This document shows positions 8,131 through 16,885 of a stretch of DNA of 44,821 bases, one piece after another. This DNA is from an uncultured bacterium (GTDB lineage: Bacteria; Actinomycetota; Coriobacteriia; Coriobacteriales; Eggerthellaceae), in contig CALADF010000030.1 of the NCBI GenBank assembly GCA_937890835.1, positions 1 to 44,821 of the forward strand. The letters run 5' to 3'. The notes beneath the pieces are model-generated. The model saw nothing but the letters and a program-made list of their open reading frames with translations, searched no databases and was not told the DNA's origin. Numbering within the stretch: position 1 is the stretch's first letter; each line of letters opens with the position of its first letter. Made by a program: the position numbers and the translations under genes.

Positions 8131-8424
8131 ATAGAACACCCCTTACTCGGTTTCAGCCTTCCCCCTCGACGTTCAAGCGTGCATCCATCCGGCAAGCGCC
8201 TGCGGTTGCCGACGTTGCTTCGGGCGAGCCGTCGTCGCGAATCTCGGCTTCTCGGCGAGCCGCCGTAGACCGTGGCTTCCCGGCGCGACATTTGGAGCTC
8301 GCCGGGCTCCTCCGGTACCCGTCCTTCCGCAGCTTGCCGATCCTCCTTCCTCGGCGTGGGATCTTCCGGGCGGGTGGACGCACTTTCGTGGCCTTCGTGC
8401 ACGGCATCGGCTTGGTAAAATGTC

Positions 8425-8447
8425 GGGGGGGGGGGGGGGGGCCCCCC
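8425..8447. repeat. Poly-G tract (17 G) followed by 6 C
   Basis: Seventeen consecutive G (8425-8441) run into six C (8442-8447). Tracts of this length are prone to slipped-strand change and to sequencing error. It lies about 295 bases before the lysR start and 420 before the molybdoenzyme start, outside any gene. Confidence 0.9.
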
Positions 8448-8563
8448 TGACCCCGCCCGCCATCGTGATCGGCCTACCGTCGAAAGCGCATAAATGCATA
8501 ACATTAAAGCGTGAGCCGACGCTCTCTGTCTAGAGGTGATCGCGTTTTTGATGAAGCAATTGC

Positions 8564-8605
8564 TTACGTAGCCTGTAAACAAAACCTACATGCAGGATTT
8601 TGTTT
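8564..8605. promoter_or_regulatory. Candidate LysR binding sites
   Basis: TTAC-N7-GTAA (8564-8578) contains the LysR-type T-N11-A pattern with dyad symmetry. It abuts a second dyad, AAACAAAA (8577-8584) and TTTTGTTT (8598-8605), with inner CCT/AGG. Adjacent recognition and activation sites are typical of LysR targets. A -10-like TATATT follows 67 bases downstream. Confidence 0.5.
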
Positions 8606-8865
8606 CGGCGGAGGTAGGAAAACGCGACGGCCAATCAACTCAGAAGGGATAAAAACCCAGTTCAACGGGCATATATTGTCAGAGTCGCGATCTGAGGGGG
8701 ATCGAAGGCGCCTGACGCTCGCTCGTGCGCTTAATCGTTTCGAGCGAAATGCGAAACCGTTTGCGCGCGATGTTCGTGGGGGTTTGGATGAGAACTCCGT
8801 CGGCCTGCTCGCTCCCCTTGGCTCGCTTCGCGACAGCGAGAAGAGAAGATGACGAGGAGGAGCCG

Positions 8866-11460
8866 ATGGACAAACAAGCCATCATCGATGCGAGCAAGAA
8901 GCGCCGCGAGGGTGAGCGCATCTTCTATACGTCGTGCCCCGCGAACGGATGCTGGGACTCTGCATGCGTGCTGCGCTGCCACGAGAAGGACGGCAAGATC
9001 ATCGCGATAGAGCCTGACGATTCCGTCAACAAGAACGACAGCCGCGAGGATTGCGGTTGGGAGAACATCTGGAAGGGCAACGTTCAGATGCGACCTTGCG
9101 CGATGGGCCACGCGTGGAAGCAGGAGCTCTACGCCGAGACCCGTCTGCTTCACCCGATGAAGCGCGTGGGCAAAAAGGGCGCTGGCAACGGGTACTTCGT
9201 TCAGATCAGCTGGGAAGAGGCGCTCGACACCATCGCCGAGAAGTTGAAGGAGATCAAGGCGAAATACGGCCCTTACGGCATCTTCCATTCCCAGTATCCC
9301 AGCTTCGGAAAAAATGGTTTCCCGCTGGCGCCGTGGTGGGAGGCAGGTTTCGGCGCTTGGGGCGAGCATTCCTGTTCGGGCCACGCCGCCGGCGAGATCT
9401 TCCACCTGGGTGTCGACATGCCCAAGTGTGCGAAGGGCTTGGCTGACAATTTGCCCGGCTTCGAGGCAAGCGACCTGTTCAACTCAAAGCTTCTTGTCAT
9501 GTGGGGTATGGATCCGCTGGTGGCGTGGTTCGGTCCGACGAGCTACTACATGCAGCTTGCACACGAGTACGGCTGCAAGACCATCATCATCGATCCGCGT
9601 TACACCCAATCCGCCGAGATTCTCGCCGATCAGTGGATTCCCATTCGCCCCGGTACCGACCTTGCCATGATGCTGGCGATCGCCCAGGTTCTTTATGAGG
9701 AGGACCTGATCGATCATGAGTTCGTGAACGAGTGGGTCGAGCCCGTCGGTTTCGAGCGCTGGCGCGCCTACGTGATGGGCGAAGGTGACGACGGCATCAA
9801 GAAGACGCCCGAGTGGGCGGCTCCCATCTGCGCCGTTCCTGCTGAGACCATCCGCGAGTTCGCTCGTCTGTACGGCACCACCAAGCCCGTGCACCTGCAG
9901 TACTTCTACAGCTGCGCCAAGCGCCATTTGGGCGATTACAGCGCCGCCGCCGCAATGCTGCTGCAGTCGATGACCGGCAACGTGGCGTGCGCGGGTGGCT
10001 GCGAGAGCGGCGCGTGCCTGCCGACCCCTGGCCGCGTTCCCGCACCGCGTGCTGATTTCGGCCGCGATCCCGGGGATTACGAGGTGCCGGTCCTGTTCAA
10101 CAACAACTGTCTGACCGAGATCCTGGCCTGCCAGAAGGACTATTGGGAAGGCCGCATGAGCGAGGAGGAGTTCCGCCGTCGCATCGGCTCTCCTTCCGAT
10201 GACGCGCCGCTGCCCAACATCCAGATGATCGTCTTCGAGAACAACTATGCGAACAACCACTCCAACGTCAACAAGCGTTTCGCGGGCATGGCCGACACCG
10301 AGTTCAACTGGGGTTTCCAGTGGCACATCAACCAGCCTACCGCCGAGTTATGCGACATCATCTTGCCTGCCCCGGTGTGGCAGTTCGAGGGTCTCGACGA
10401 GTATATGTACGGCCACCAGCGCTTCGTGAGCGGCCCGAACGGCATGCGCAACTACTTCACGTTCTGCGCCCGCGGCGCCGAGATGCCAGGTGAGGTTCGT
10501 TCCAAGGAATGGGTATGGACGCAGATCGCCAAGCGTTTGGGCGACGAGGTCGTCGAAGGCTACAATCCGCGTCTCAAAGACGTCGAGTGGGAGAACTGGA
10601 TTGACGCTCAGGAGGAGATCTACAAGGAGGCCGTCGACAAGTGGGCCGACAACGAGACCCTCATGGCGTATCTGGGCTATGACCACAAGATGACGTGGGA
10701 GGAGATCAACGAGAGTCCCGTCATTCGCACCGAGATCGACGTGCCGTTCCATCCCTTCAAGAACGTGCTCGATCGTGGCGAGAGCCCCTTCCTCACGCCG
10801 ACAGGAAAGATCGAATTCGAGTCGACCTTCGTCAAGAACAACGATCTCACCAAGACGCGCTTCCGCGGCCAGTTCGAGGCGATGCCGGTGTGGAAACCGA
10901 GCTATCTGGACGCCGACATTTCCGTCGCCTCAAACGATGGTTTCTACAACCCGAAGGTGAAGCAATACCCGCTGTCGATGGTGTCGCCCGTGTCCATCTA
11001 CCGCCAGCACTCCTCCAACGACAACAACCCCTTCTTGCGTGAGGACTGCTATCGCCATGCGGTGTGGATTTCCGGTGTCGACGCTCAAGCTCGCGGCATC
11101 AAAGACGGTGACATCTGCCGCGTGTACAGCGATCGCGGTGAGGTTCAGCTGACCGCCTACGTCACCAACCGCATGACGCCCGGCACCGCCGCCGTTCACC
11201 ATGGTGCGTGGTTCCAGACCGATGGCTCCCAAGCCGAGATGAACAAATTCGGTACCGACCTGCGCGGCACGCCGAACATCCTGCTCGATGACGGTCATCT
11301 GCCGCACTTGCTGGGCGCGTTGATCACGTCCGGTTTGGTCGAGGTGGAGAAGATCGCCGATGGCGATGCCGAGGGATACGGCCACGAGGCCGAGCGCGGT
11401 GGCATGCGAGGCGCGAGCGTGGCCTTGGGCCTGCGCCGTTCGATGGGCGAAGAGGAGTAG
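8866..11460 (+). CDS. Cytoplasmic molybdopterin oxidoreductase (transhydroxylase/dehydroxylase-like large subunit)
   Basis: 864 residues; ATG at 8866 with GAGGAGG before it, although the frame is open further upstream. The protein belongs to the DMSO-reductase family: an N-terminal cysteine cluster (C24, C29, C34 or C38, and C78) for a [4Fe-4S], then ISWEEALDTIAEKLKEI, a domain with MWGMDPLVAWFGP and IIIDPRYTQSAEILADQWIPIRPGTD, and a C-terminal beta-barrel (about 720-840) that binds the bis-MGD cofactor. The stretch EHSCSGHAAG (167-176) is where the family metal ligand sits; C170 lines up by eye with the Cys ligand of acetylene hydratase. No Tat signal is present, so it is cytoplasmic. A ferredoxin subunit follows and there is no membrane anchor, as in pyrogallol transhydroxylase and several gut catechol dehydroxylases. 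Substrate unknown. Confidence 0.85.
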   Translation: MDKQAIIDASKKRREGERIFYTSCPANGCWDSACVLRCHEKDGKIIAIEPDDSVNKNDSREDCGWENIWKGNVQMRPCAMGHAWKQELYAETRLLHPMKRVGKKGAGNGYFVQISWEEALDTIAEKLKEIKAKYGPYGIFHSQYPSFGKNGFPLAPWWEAGFGAWGEHSCSGHAAGEIFHLGVDMPKCAKGLADNLPGFEASDLFNSKLLVMWGMDPLVAWFGPTSYYMQLAHEYGCKTIIIDPRYTQSAEILADQWIPIRPGTDLAMMLAIAQVLYEEDLIDHEFVNEWVEPVGFERWRAYVMGEGDDGIKKTPEWAAPICAVPAETIREFARLYGTTKPVHLQYFYSCAKRHLGDYSAAAAMLLQSMTGNVACAGGCESGACLPTPGRVPAPRADFGRDPGDYEVPVLFNNNCLTEILACQKDYWEGRMSEEEFRRRIGSPSDDAPLPNIQMIVFENNYANNHSNVNKRFAGMADTEFNWGFQWHINQPTAELCDIILPAPVWQFEGLDEYMYGHQRFVSGPNGMRNYFTFCARGAEMPGEVRSKEWVWTQIAKRLGDEVVEGYNPRLKDVEWENWIDAQEEIYKEAVDKWADNETLMAYLGYDHKMTWEEINESPVIRTEIDVPFHPFKNVLDRGESPFLTPTGKIEFESTFVKNNDLTKTRFRGQFEAMPVWKPSYLDADISVASNDGFYNPKVKQYPLSMVSPVSIYRQHSSNDNNPFLREDCYRHAVWISGVDAQARGIKDGDICRVYSDRGEVQLTAYVTNRMTPGTAAVHHGAWFQTDGSQAEMNKFGTDLRGTPNILLDDGHLPHLLGALITSGLVEVEKIADGDAEGYGHEAERGGMRGASVALGLRRSMGEEE

Positions 11461-11463
11461 AAG

Positions 11464-12207
11464 ATGACGCAGTACGGATTTTTCTTCGATATGAATCGCT
11501 GCTACGCCTGCCAGGCGTGCAGCGTGGCTTGCAAGGATTGGAACGGCATCGAACCCGGCGCCGAGAAATGGATGACGGTGTATGAGTGGGAGCGCGGGAC
11601 GTTCCCCAACGTGCGCCTGAGCTCGCTGGCTTTCCCCTGCGCCCATTGCGAGGACCCTGCATGCGTGAAGGTGTGCGAATCCGGCGCGCTGTACAAAGAG
11701 GACGAGTTCGGCGCCGTCTTGGTCGACCAGGACAAGTGCACGGGTTGTCGCAAGTGCTACGACGCGTGCCCCTATGGTGCGCCGAAGTTCGCCACCGATG
11801 AGCCCGATTGCAAGATGAGCAAGTGCACCATGTGCGTCGATCGCCTGGCGGAGGGCAAGCAGCCCGCCTGCACGTTGTCCTGCCCGCTGCGCGCGTTTGA
11901 TTTCGGCCCGCTCGACGAGCTCATCGCGAAGTACGGCGATGTGCGCTACTGCGAAGGCATGCCTTCGCCCGATGCAACGAAGCCCGCTTACCTCATTTGG
12001 AACCCACGCGAGAAGAAGCAGCTTCTTCCGTATGACGCACAAGAGGCCGTCAAGCTCAACCAGCAGCGCGGTGACTTGGGGACCATGTTCGAGAGCGAAG
12101 AGGATCTCAAGACCTTCGACGAGGGCACGATTCGCCGCAACGAGCTTCGCATGAAGCACGGCTCGAACATCGAGCTCATGCGCGCGACGCGCAACGACAT
12201 GGCGTAG
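11464..12207 (+). CDS. Four-cluster ferredoxin subunit of the molybdoenzyme
   Basis: 247 residues, starting three bases after the large-subunit stop, with its ribosome site inside that gene. It is a DmsB/PhsB-type electron-transfer protein with four cysteine sets: CYACQACSVAC (13-23), CAHCEDPACVKVC, CTGCRKCYDACPYG, and CTMC with a later C-x3-C pair. These bind four [4Fe-4S] clusters that carry electrons to or from the molybdenum centre. The C-terminal 80 residues (after LIWNPREKK) are a hydrophilic extension with no transmembrane helix, so the complex is soluble. Tight spacing means co-expression with the large subunit. Confidence 0.92.
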   Translation: MTQYGFFFDMNRCYACQACSVACKDWNGIEPGAEKWMTVYEWERGTFPNVRLSSLAFPCAHCEDPACVKVCESGALYKEDEFGAVLVDQDKCTGCRKCYDACPYGAPKFATDEPDCKMSKCTMCVDRLAEGKQPACTLSCPLRAFDFGPLDELIAKYGDVRYCEGMPSPDATKPAYLIWNPREKKQLLPYDAQEAVKLNQQRGDLGTMFESEEDLKTFDEGTIRRNELRMKHGSNIELMRATRNDMA

Positions 12208-12441
12208 GGCCTTCGAGCGTCGCCGTTGCAAGGGGTTCGTGGAGCGACGGCGCAGGGTTTCGCGCGAAAGCTTCGCAGCCTTTGCTTCGTCCTGCGGCCC
12301 GTCGCCGCCCTTGCTATGGCGGCGCGTTGCGTCCTCGCGGAAGAGGGATCGACGTCTTTTGGGTTGCGCTCGATCGGGGCGATCGGGCGCAACGCCGCCA
12401 GGCGTTTTCGATAAACAACTTATAGGAGGAGGAAAAAGGAA

Positions 12442-13764
12442 ATGGAGTGGATTGGGGTTATCGGCATCGTAGCCGGTCTGGTCTTCTTCGTCATCGCGGC
12501 CATGAAGGGCTGGAACGTGCTCGTCACGTCGCTTGTGACCGCGGTGATCATCGCCGCCACCAACGGCATGGACATCATGAACGCGATGGTGGGATCTGAG
12601 AAATCGTACGTGACGGGCCTTGCAGGCTTCGTCCAGAAGAACCTGCTCATTTTCATGGGCGGTGCCATCATGGGCGAGTTCATGGATAAGTCGGGTGCGG
12701 CGAAATCCATCGCCAAGGCCATTATGGGTAAGGTCGGCACGAAAAGCCCGTATCTGGTGCTGCTCGGCATTGCGGCAATCGGCGCCATCCTCACCTACGC
12801 GGGCATCTCCATGTTCGTCGCCATGTTCGCGCTCATCCCGCTGGCGCGCCCCATGTTCAAGGAATGCAATATTCCGTGGCATTTGTTCTGCGCCGCGTGG
12901 ACGCTCGGTGCTTGCTCGTTCACCATGGCGATGATTCCCGGCGTTCCCGCTGTGGCGTGGATCAACGCCGCCAACGGCTGCGGCGTCTCGATGACGGCGG
13001 CTCCCATCATGGGTATCGTCGGCTCGGTTATCGCGATCGCCGTGTCCTGCCTCTACATTAAGTTCGCGCTGAAGCGCGCTCAGGCCAAGGGCGAGGTTTA
13101 CGTTGCGGACGAGAACGAGACCGCTGAAGCCAGCGAGGAGAAGGCCACCCCGAGCTTGGGCGTTTCCTTGCTGCCGCTCGTTTTGCTGATCGCGATCATC
13201 ATCATCGGTTCGCAGCTCGGCGTTGCGAACATCGTCTACATCGCCATGGTCGCCGCCATCATCGTCAGCATGATCGTGTTCAACAAGTACATCTCCAGCC
13301 AGCGCGACGTGCTGGGCAACGGCGCGAAGAGCGCTCTTGGGCCTGCGGTGTTCACCTCTGCCGCCGTCGGCGTCGGCACCGTCGCCGCTGCTGCCGTCGG
13401 CTTCCAGATCATCCAGGGCGCTATCTTCAACATGCCCGGCGGCACCTACGTCTCCGCTGCGACTCTTGCGGCGGCGCTCGGCGGAATCATGGGCTCCGGC
13501 TCGGGTGCGGTGGGCATCATCGCCACGAACTTCCTGGACCCCTATCTGGCAACCGGCGCCGATCCTGCGGCTCTCGCGAAGATCATCGCCACCTCCGCGA
13601 CCATCGGAGGTGCCCTGCCGAACTCCGGCGCGATGTTCGGCATGCTGGCGGCAATGGGTTTGAACCACGCCAATTCGTACAAGCACATCGCCGCCATCTC
13701 CATTGGCGCGGGCCTGTGCGCTCTCGTCGTCATGATCATCATGGCGATGGTTGGGATCGCTTAG
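12442..13764 (+). CDS. GntP-family permease
   Basis: 440 residues with about 12 hydrophobic segments, start fixed by TAGGAGGAGG a short distance upstream. It looks like a gluconate/organic-acid:H+ symporter of the GntP type: an N-terminal helix, FMGGAIMGEFMDKSGAAKSIAKAIMGK (about 72-98), GISMFVAMFALIPLARPMFKE, and a C-terminal NSGAMFGMLAAMGL re-entrant motif. A charged loop (about 205-235, rich in Glu and Lys) splits the two halves. It follows the molybdoenzyme pair after a 234-base gap and probably moves the substrate or product of that enzyme, most likely a carboxylate. Confidence 0.75.
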   Translation: MEWIGVIGIVAGLVFFVIAAMKGWNVLVTSLVTAVIIAATNGMDIMNAMVGSEKSYVTGLAGFVQKNLLIFMGGAIMGEFMDKSGAAKSIAKAIMGKVGTKSPYLVLLGIAAIGAILTYAGISMFVAMFALIPLARPMFKECNIPWHLFCAAWTLGACSFTMAMIPGVPAVAWINAANGCGVSMTAAPIMGIVGSVIAIAVSCLYIKFALKRAQAKGEVYVADENETAEASEEKATPSLGVSLLPLVLLIAIIIIGSQLGVANIVYIAMVAAIIVSMIVFNKYISSQRDVLGNGAKSALGPAVFTSAAVGVGTVAAAAVGFQIIQGAIFNMPGGTYVSAATLAAALGGIMGSGSGAVGIIATNFLDPYLATGADPAALAKIIATSATIGGALPNSGAMFGMLAAMGLNHANSYKHIAAISIGAGLCALVVMIIMAMVGIA

Positions 13765-13778
13765 CGATCCCGTGTTCG

Positions 13779-13807
13779 GCCGGGGCGCGAACAGGGCGCG
13801 CCCCGGC
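13779..13807 (+). terminator. GC-rich hairpin after the GntP-type gene
   Basis: GCCGGGGCGC (13779-13788) pairs with GCGCCCCGGC (13798-13807), 15 bases after the stop. The downstream tail is only weakly T-rich, so it may attenuate rather than end transcription before the NCS1 gene. Confidence 0.45.
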
Positions 13808-13985
13808 TTCGCTCCCTTCCGCTGCTTTGCGATGCTTCGCGGCGGAGGGGCGTTCGATCGGGAGATGCCGGCTTCGGCACCTCCCTCGAAGGGCTTTCCA
13901 CGACGCTGGCGGTTTGCCACAACGCCGCCGTCCCTCCACGTGAAAGCCCCTCGAGAGGGGTAAACCGATCTACTAAGGGGGAGAA

Positions 13986-15497
13986 ATGCTCAAAGAGGGG
14001 AAAGAGTCTTCGTCGAAATCGACGCCTGCAGTTAAAACCGCGCAGGATCGAGCGCCGAGCACCAGCGCATCGGTGGCCCGGGCTGCGCGCAAATCGGGGA
14101 AGGGGTCGGCTACCGAGCAGGTCTCGTTGTTCGAGCGCGTGCCCGATGACAAGCGGTTGGCGTGGCCCGACATCGCGTCCATCTTGTCGGGTGTTGTGTC
14201 GAGCCTGTCGAAGCTCATGGGCGGTGGCATCGTCGCTTTCTATGCGGGGTGTCAGCTCGGCGGTTTGGCCGTGGCCATCACGTTCGCCCTCTCGTTCGTG
14301 CTCACGTACTTCGTCGGAAAGATCTGCTTTCGCGAAGGTCTCCCCAACAACGTCGTCTCCCGCTTCTACATTTTCGGCAAAACAGGCTCCGCTGCGGGTT
14401 CTCTGATTTGGATCTTCCTTTTGGTGGGCGTTCTTGCCGTCGGCACGGTGCAGCTGGGCAACGCCATCTTGTTCGCATTCGGCTGGACGAGCGAATTCGC
14501 TCGCTGGGGCCTGTTCATCGGCATCTCGTGTTTGTGGGTGCTCATGGCTCTTTTCGGTACGAAGATCATCGCGCGTATGAACGCGGTGTTCGTGGTGGCT
14601 CTGTTCTGCGTCATGGGGTACGTGGTGTATCTCATTGCTGCTCAGGGGCGGCTCGGTGACGCGGTGACCCACGGCATCCTCATTCCGGGCGTCGGTGCGG
14701 GAGAGGGTTTCGCTTACAGCGTCAACTACGCCATCATGACAAGCGGCCTGCTCGCGCTGTTCGCCGCGGACTTCACGCGATTCGCCCGCAGGGAACGCGA
14801 CTTGGTCCCTATCGCCGGCGTCGGTAGCCTGTTCGCCATCATCACCTATATCTTCGGCGCCCTCATCACGTATTACGGGTTCTCGAAGTCGGTTGAGTAC
14901 TTCTCGGGTCTCGGCTATGACGCTACGGGTGCGGCACATGCTGCCATCACGAATCCCGGCGTGTCGTTGGTGCTGGCGGCGGGAGGCATCGGCCTTGCCA
15001 TTATCTGCCTGTCTCAGATGAAGGTGGAGACGTCGAATTCCATCGGCGGCGCCAACGCCGTCTCCAACTTGGTCCACAGCTTGACGGGTCGAAATATTCC
15101 CTGGGTGGCGGCGGTTCTTGTGGCCAACGCAATCGGCCTTGCGTTCATCCTCGGCGGGATTCTGGATCAGGTGAACGCGTTCATGAGCTACGGCTCCATT
15201 CTCACCACCTCTTGGTGCGTGCTTCTCATCACCGACTACTACATCGTGCGCGGCAAGATGGGCATCGGGAGCCGGGGCATCAAGGTGGGCGTCTCGGAGA
15301 AAGCGGTGAACTGGCGTGGCGTCGGCACGCTTGCCTCCGTGACCGTCGTCGGCAGCGTGCTGTACGCGACAGGCGTGCTCAGCGTTCCCTTCGTGCTGGT
15401 GGCTCCGGCGACCATGGTCGTCTACATCGCGGTCAGCTGGATCGCGCGTGACAAGGTTCGCGCCGAGGAAGCTGCCCGCTTGGGTGTGCAGGCATAG
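13986..15497 (+). CDS. NCS1-family (cytosine/purine/allantoin-type) permease
   Basis: 503 residues, ATG with AAGGGGG upstream. The first 50 residues are polar and Ser/Ala-rich, longer than in E. coli CodB; about 12 membrane segments follow. Family features: WPDIASILSGVVSSLSKLMGGGI near helix 1, ADFTRFARRERDLVPIAGVGSLF after helix 6 (the NCS1 DxxRy signature) and ITDYYIVRGKMGI near the end. NCS1 carriers bring in nucleobases, hydantoins, thiamine or allantoin with Na+ or H+. Placed last in the molybdoenzyme cluster, it hints that the pathway may handle a heterocycle, although it could be a neighbour only. A strong terminator follows. Confidence 0.8.
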   Translation: MLKEGKESSSKSTPAVKTAQDRAPSTSASVARAARKSGKGSATEQVSLFERVPDDKRLAWPDIASILSGVVSSLSKLMGGGIVAFYAGCQLGGLAVAITFALSFVLTYFVGKICFREGLPNNVVSRFYIFGKTGSAAGSLIWIFLLVGVLAVGTVQLGNAILFAFGWTSEFARWGLFIGISCLWVLMALFGTKIIARMNAVFVVALFCVMGYVVYLIAAQGRLGDAVTHGILIPGVGAGEGFAYSVNYAIMTSGLLALFAADFTRFARRERDLVPIAGVGSLFAIITYIFGALITYYGFSKSVEYFSGLGYDATGAAHAAITNPGVSLVLAAGGIGLAIICLSQMKVETSNSIGGANAVSNLVHSLTGRNIPWVAAVLVANAIGLAFILGGILDQVNAFMSYGSILTTSWCVLLITDYYIVRGKMGIGSRGIKVGVSEKAVNWRGVGTLASVTVVGSVLYATGVLSVPFVLVAPATMVVYIAVSWIARDKVRAEEAARLGVQA

Positions 15498-15547
15498 GGG
15501 GTCGGGGGCTTCGGTTTCGTAGCTTATTTCGCGTCTAAAATCTTTTC

Positions 15548-15595
15548 GCACCCCCGACGCTCCAGCTGGCCTGAGCGTCGGGGGTGCTCTGCTTT
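15548..15595 (+). terminator. Terminator of the molybdoenzyme-transporter cluster
   Basis: A perfect 15-bp stem (15548-15562 with 15573-15587) and 10-base loop, 51 bases after the NCS1 stop, followed by TCTGCTTT. It also separates the cluster from the converging DUF2442 gene. Confidence 0.85.
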
Positions 15596-15625
15596 ACGGT
15601 TTTTGTCTGCGTCTCACGCGCACGC

Positions 15626-16183
15626 TTAGAGAACCGACGTCTCTCTTTTCAATGCGACCGACTTGGCGAACACCTCGGCGGCGCTGAAGCCTTCTCCGTT
15701 CGGCCAGGTCACACCGTTGCCTGCGGGGGCGATCTTCGCCTGCGCAACATAGGATGCGTCGGAGAGGGCGTCGATGAAGCTGCCCGCATGCGCCCATGCG
15801 TCGAACAACCTGCGCGAGCCGTCGCTCCAGTCGATGAGGATGGTGCCGTCCTTGCGAGCCTCCAGTGCGCGCATCGCGGGCGCATTTTCTTCGCCTGCGT
15901 CGATGTCGTGGGCTCGGTTGGGCTCGAAGCCGATAAGGCGCGATTCTTCGAACAGCGTCTCGGGGGCGAAATCTTGCCCGTTCGGCCACTCGACGGTTTC
16001 TCCGTGCGAGGCTATGCGAAGCTTCGCGAAGTAAAGGGGATCGCCTAGCTCGTCGAAGTAATCGCCGCGCATATGCGGAGCCGCGTCGAACAACCTGCGC
16101 GAGCCGTCGCTCCAGTCGATGAGGATGGTGGATTCCGATGCGGGGGTTGCTGATACGATGCGAATGTTGTTCGTGCACTTCAT
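15626..16183 (-). CDS. Tandem DUF2442 protein, partner of DUF4160
   Basis: 185 residues from the ATG at 16183, chosen for GGAGG before it; the open frame extends nine codons further without a ribosome site. Two DUF2442 domains lie in tandem: residues about 1-90 and 100-180, each with the core ILIDWSDGSRRLFDA and a WPNG motif (EWPNGQDF and TWPNGEGF). Single DUF2442 proteins are about 80-90 residues, so this is a duplicated, fused form. A 48-base stretch is identical in the two halves, so the duplication is recent or kept by conversion. It follows the DUF4160 gene by 30 bases, the usual pairing; such pairs are suspected toxin-antitoxin modules, but the function is unproven. Confidence 0.8.
   Translation of the reverse strand: MKCTNNIRIVSATPASESTILIDWSDGSRRLFDAAPHMRGDYFDELGDPLYFAKLRIASHGETVEWPNGQDFAPETLFEESRLIGFEPNRAHDIDAGEENAPAMRALEARKDGTILIDWSDGSRRLFDAWAHAGSFIDALSDASYVAQAKIAPAGNGVTWPNGEGFSAAEVFAKSVALKRETSVL
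15798..15845. repeat. 48-base internal repeat, copy 1
   Basis: Identical to 16083-16130, 285 bases apart, in the same codon frame. It encodes the TILIDWSDGSRRLFDA core of each DUF2442 domain. Confidence 0.9.
16083..16130. repeat. 48-base internal repeat, copy 2
   Basis: Second identical copy of 15798-15845, in the N-terminal DUF2442 domain. Confidence 0.9.
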
Positions 16184-16213
16184 AGGAGCCTCCAGGATGG
16201 GTCGGGTCACGGA

Positions 16214-16477
16214 CTAAAGGGGTTCGATTCGAAAGCACGCCCCCCGGCTTTGCGCGAGATACCAGTTTTCCTCGAGCTCTTGCCTGCGAAGAGCCGCCCA
16301 TGCGACGACGAGCTTTGTTTGCTTGGGAGGCAGCGATCCCGCAAGAAGATCTCCCTCGAGGCTGAAAGATGCGGAATCCGTTCCGTATCGTGCGTGAAAA
16401 TGTGGCGTGTTGTGCTGTCCCGCATCTTCGAAGAACATGGTTACGACCACTCCGTAGAATCGGCAAAGTTCGGGCAT
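16214..16477 (-). CDS. DUF4160 protein
   Basis: 87 residues with AAAGGAGAGG just before the ATG. The family signature is clear: the opening MPELCRFYGVVVTMFFED, the HNTPHFHARYG motif (22-32), LPPKQTKLVVAWAALRRQELEENW in the middle and a C-terminal IEPL. Length is typical. It heads a two-gene unit with the tandem DUF2442 gene on the same strand. A TAGAAT -10 (complement of 16493-16498) sits just upstream. The biochemical function of DUF4160 is not established; the HFHARY histidines could bind metal, which is my inference. Confidence 0.85.
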   Translation of the reverse strand: MPELCRFYGVVVTMFFEDAGQHNTPHFHARYGTDSASFSLEGDLLAGSLPPKQTKLVVAWAALRRQELEENWYLAQSRGACFRIEPL

Positions 16478-16885
16478 GTCCTCTCCTTTCGCATTCTAGC
16501 ACCATGAAGGCAGTCTAGACGGCGGGTCTTGCGCATTGTCGGCGGCGATCCGGCAGCGATTGCGCAGCAAGTAGGCGGCGATCCGGCAGCGGGCGAGAGT
16601 CGGCCTAACGGCGATCGAGGACCCTCCTGATGGCAATCGTTCGCGGCTCTGTCGCACGGCGTACCTGCGCACACCACCCAACGCGACATGCTTTGGCATG
16701 AGCCTCGTTCCCTCCGCTGCCCCCGTTGCTCACAGCTATCGGCAACTCTGCGTAAAGAAAAGTAACGGCTCGTTGACAGATAAACTAGATATCGTTAACT
16801 TGATGACGTTTGAGGGCGATTCGCCTTCCGAAGCGCCTCCTCTTTGAGGAAAGCGCGTGCTGTCCCAGATGAACGAGGGTGAGAT
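16478..16885. other. Intergenic region before the first surface protein
   Basis: No gene. It holds a two-copy 33-base direct repeat (18 identical bases GGCGGCGATCCGGCAGCG at 16541-16558 and 16574-16591) and a TTGACA at 16773-16778 whose -10 partner is weak (TAACTT 16796-16801, spacer 17), giving a leader of about 80 bases for the gene at 16886. Confidence 0.5.

Larger units (their letters stand above)
8131..8865. other. 735-base regulatory gap between lysR and the molybdoenzyme operon
   Basis: No gene is supported. From left to right it holds GC-rich sequence with no recognised element (8140-8420), a 17-G tract followed by six C (8425-8447), an AT-richer segment with two LysR-type palindromes (8564-8605), and a lone -10-like TATATT at 8672-8677 with no good -35, which fits an activator-dependent promoter. 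The remaining 190-base leader ends in GAGGAGG before the ATG at 8866. Confidence 0.5.

Noticed and set aside
10930..13920. A 996-residue open frame on the minus strand
   Set aside because: It lies antisense to the Fe-S subunit and GntP genes, has His/Arg/Asp-rich low-complexity composition and no domain. High GC makes such antisense frames common.
13761..15551. A 596-residue minus-strand frame
   Set aside because: Antisense to the NCS1 permease; composition is charged and repetitive without any family signature.
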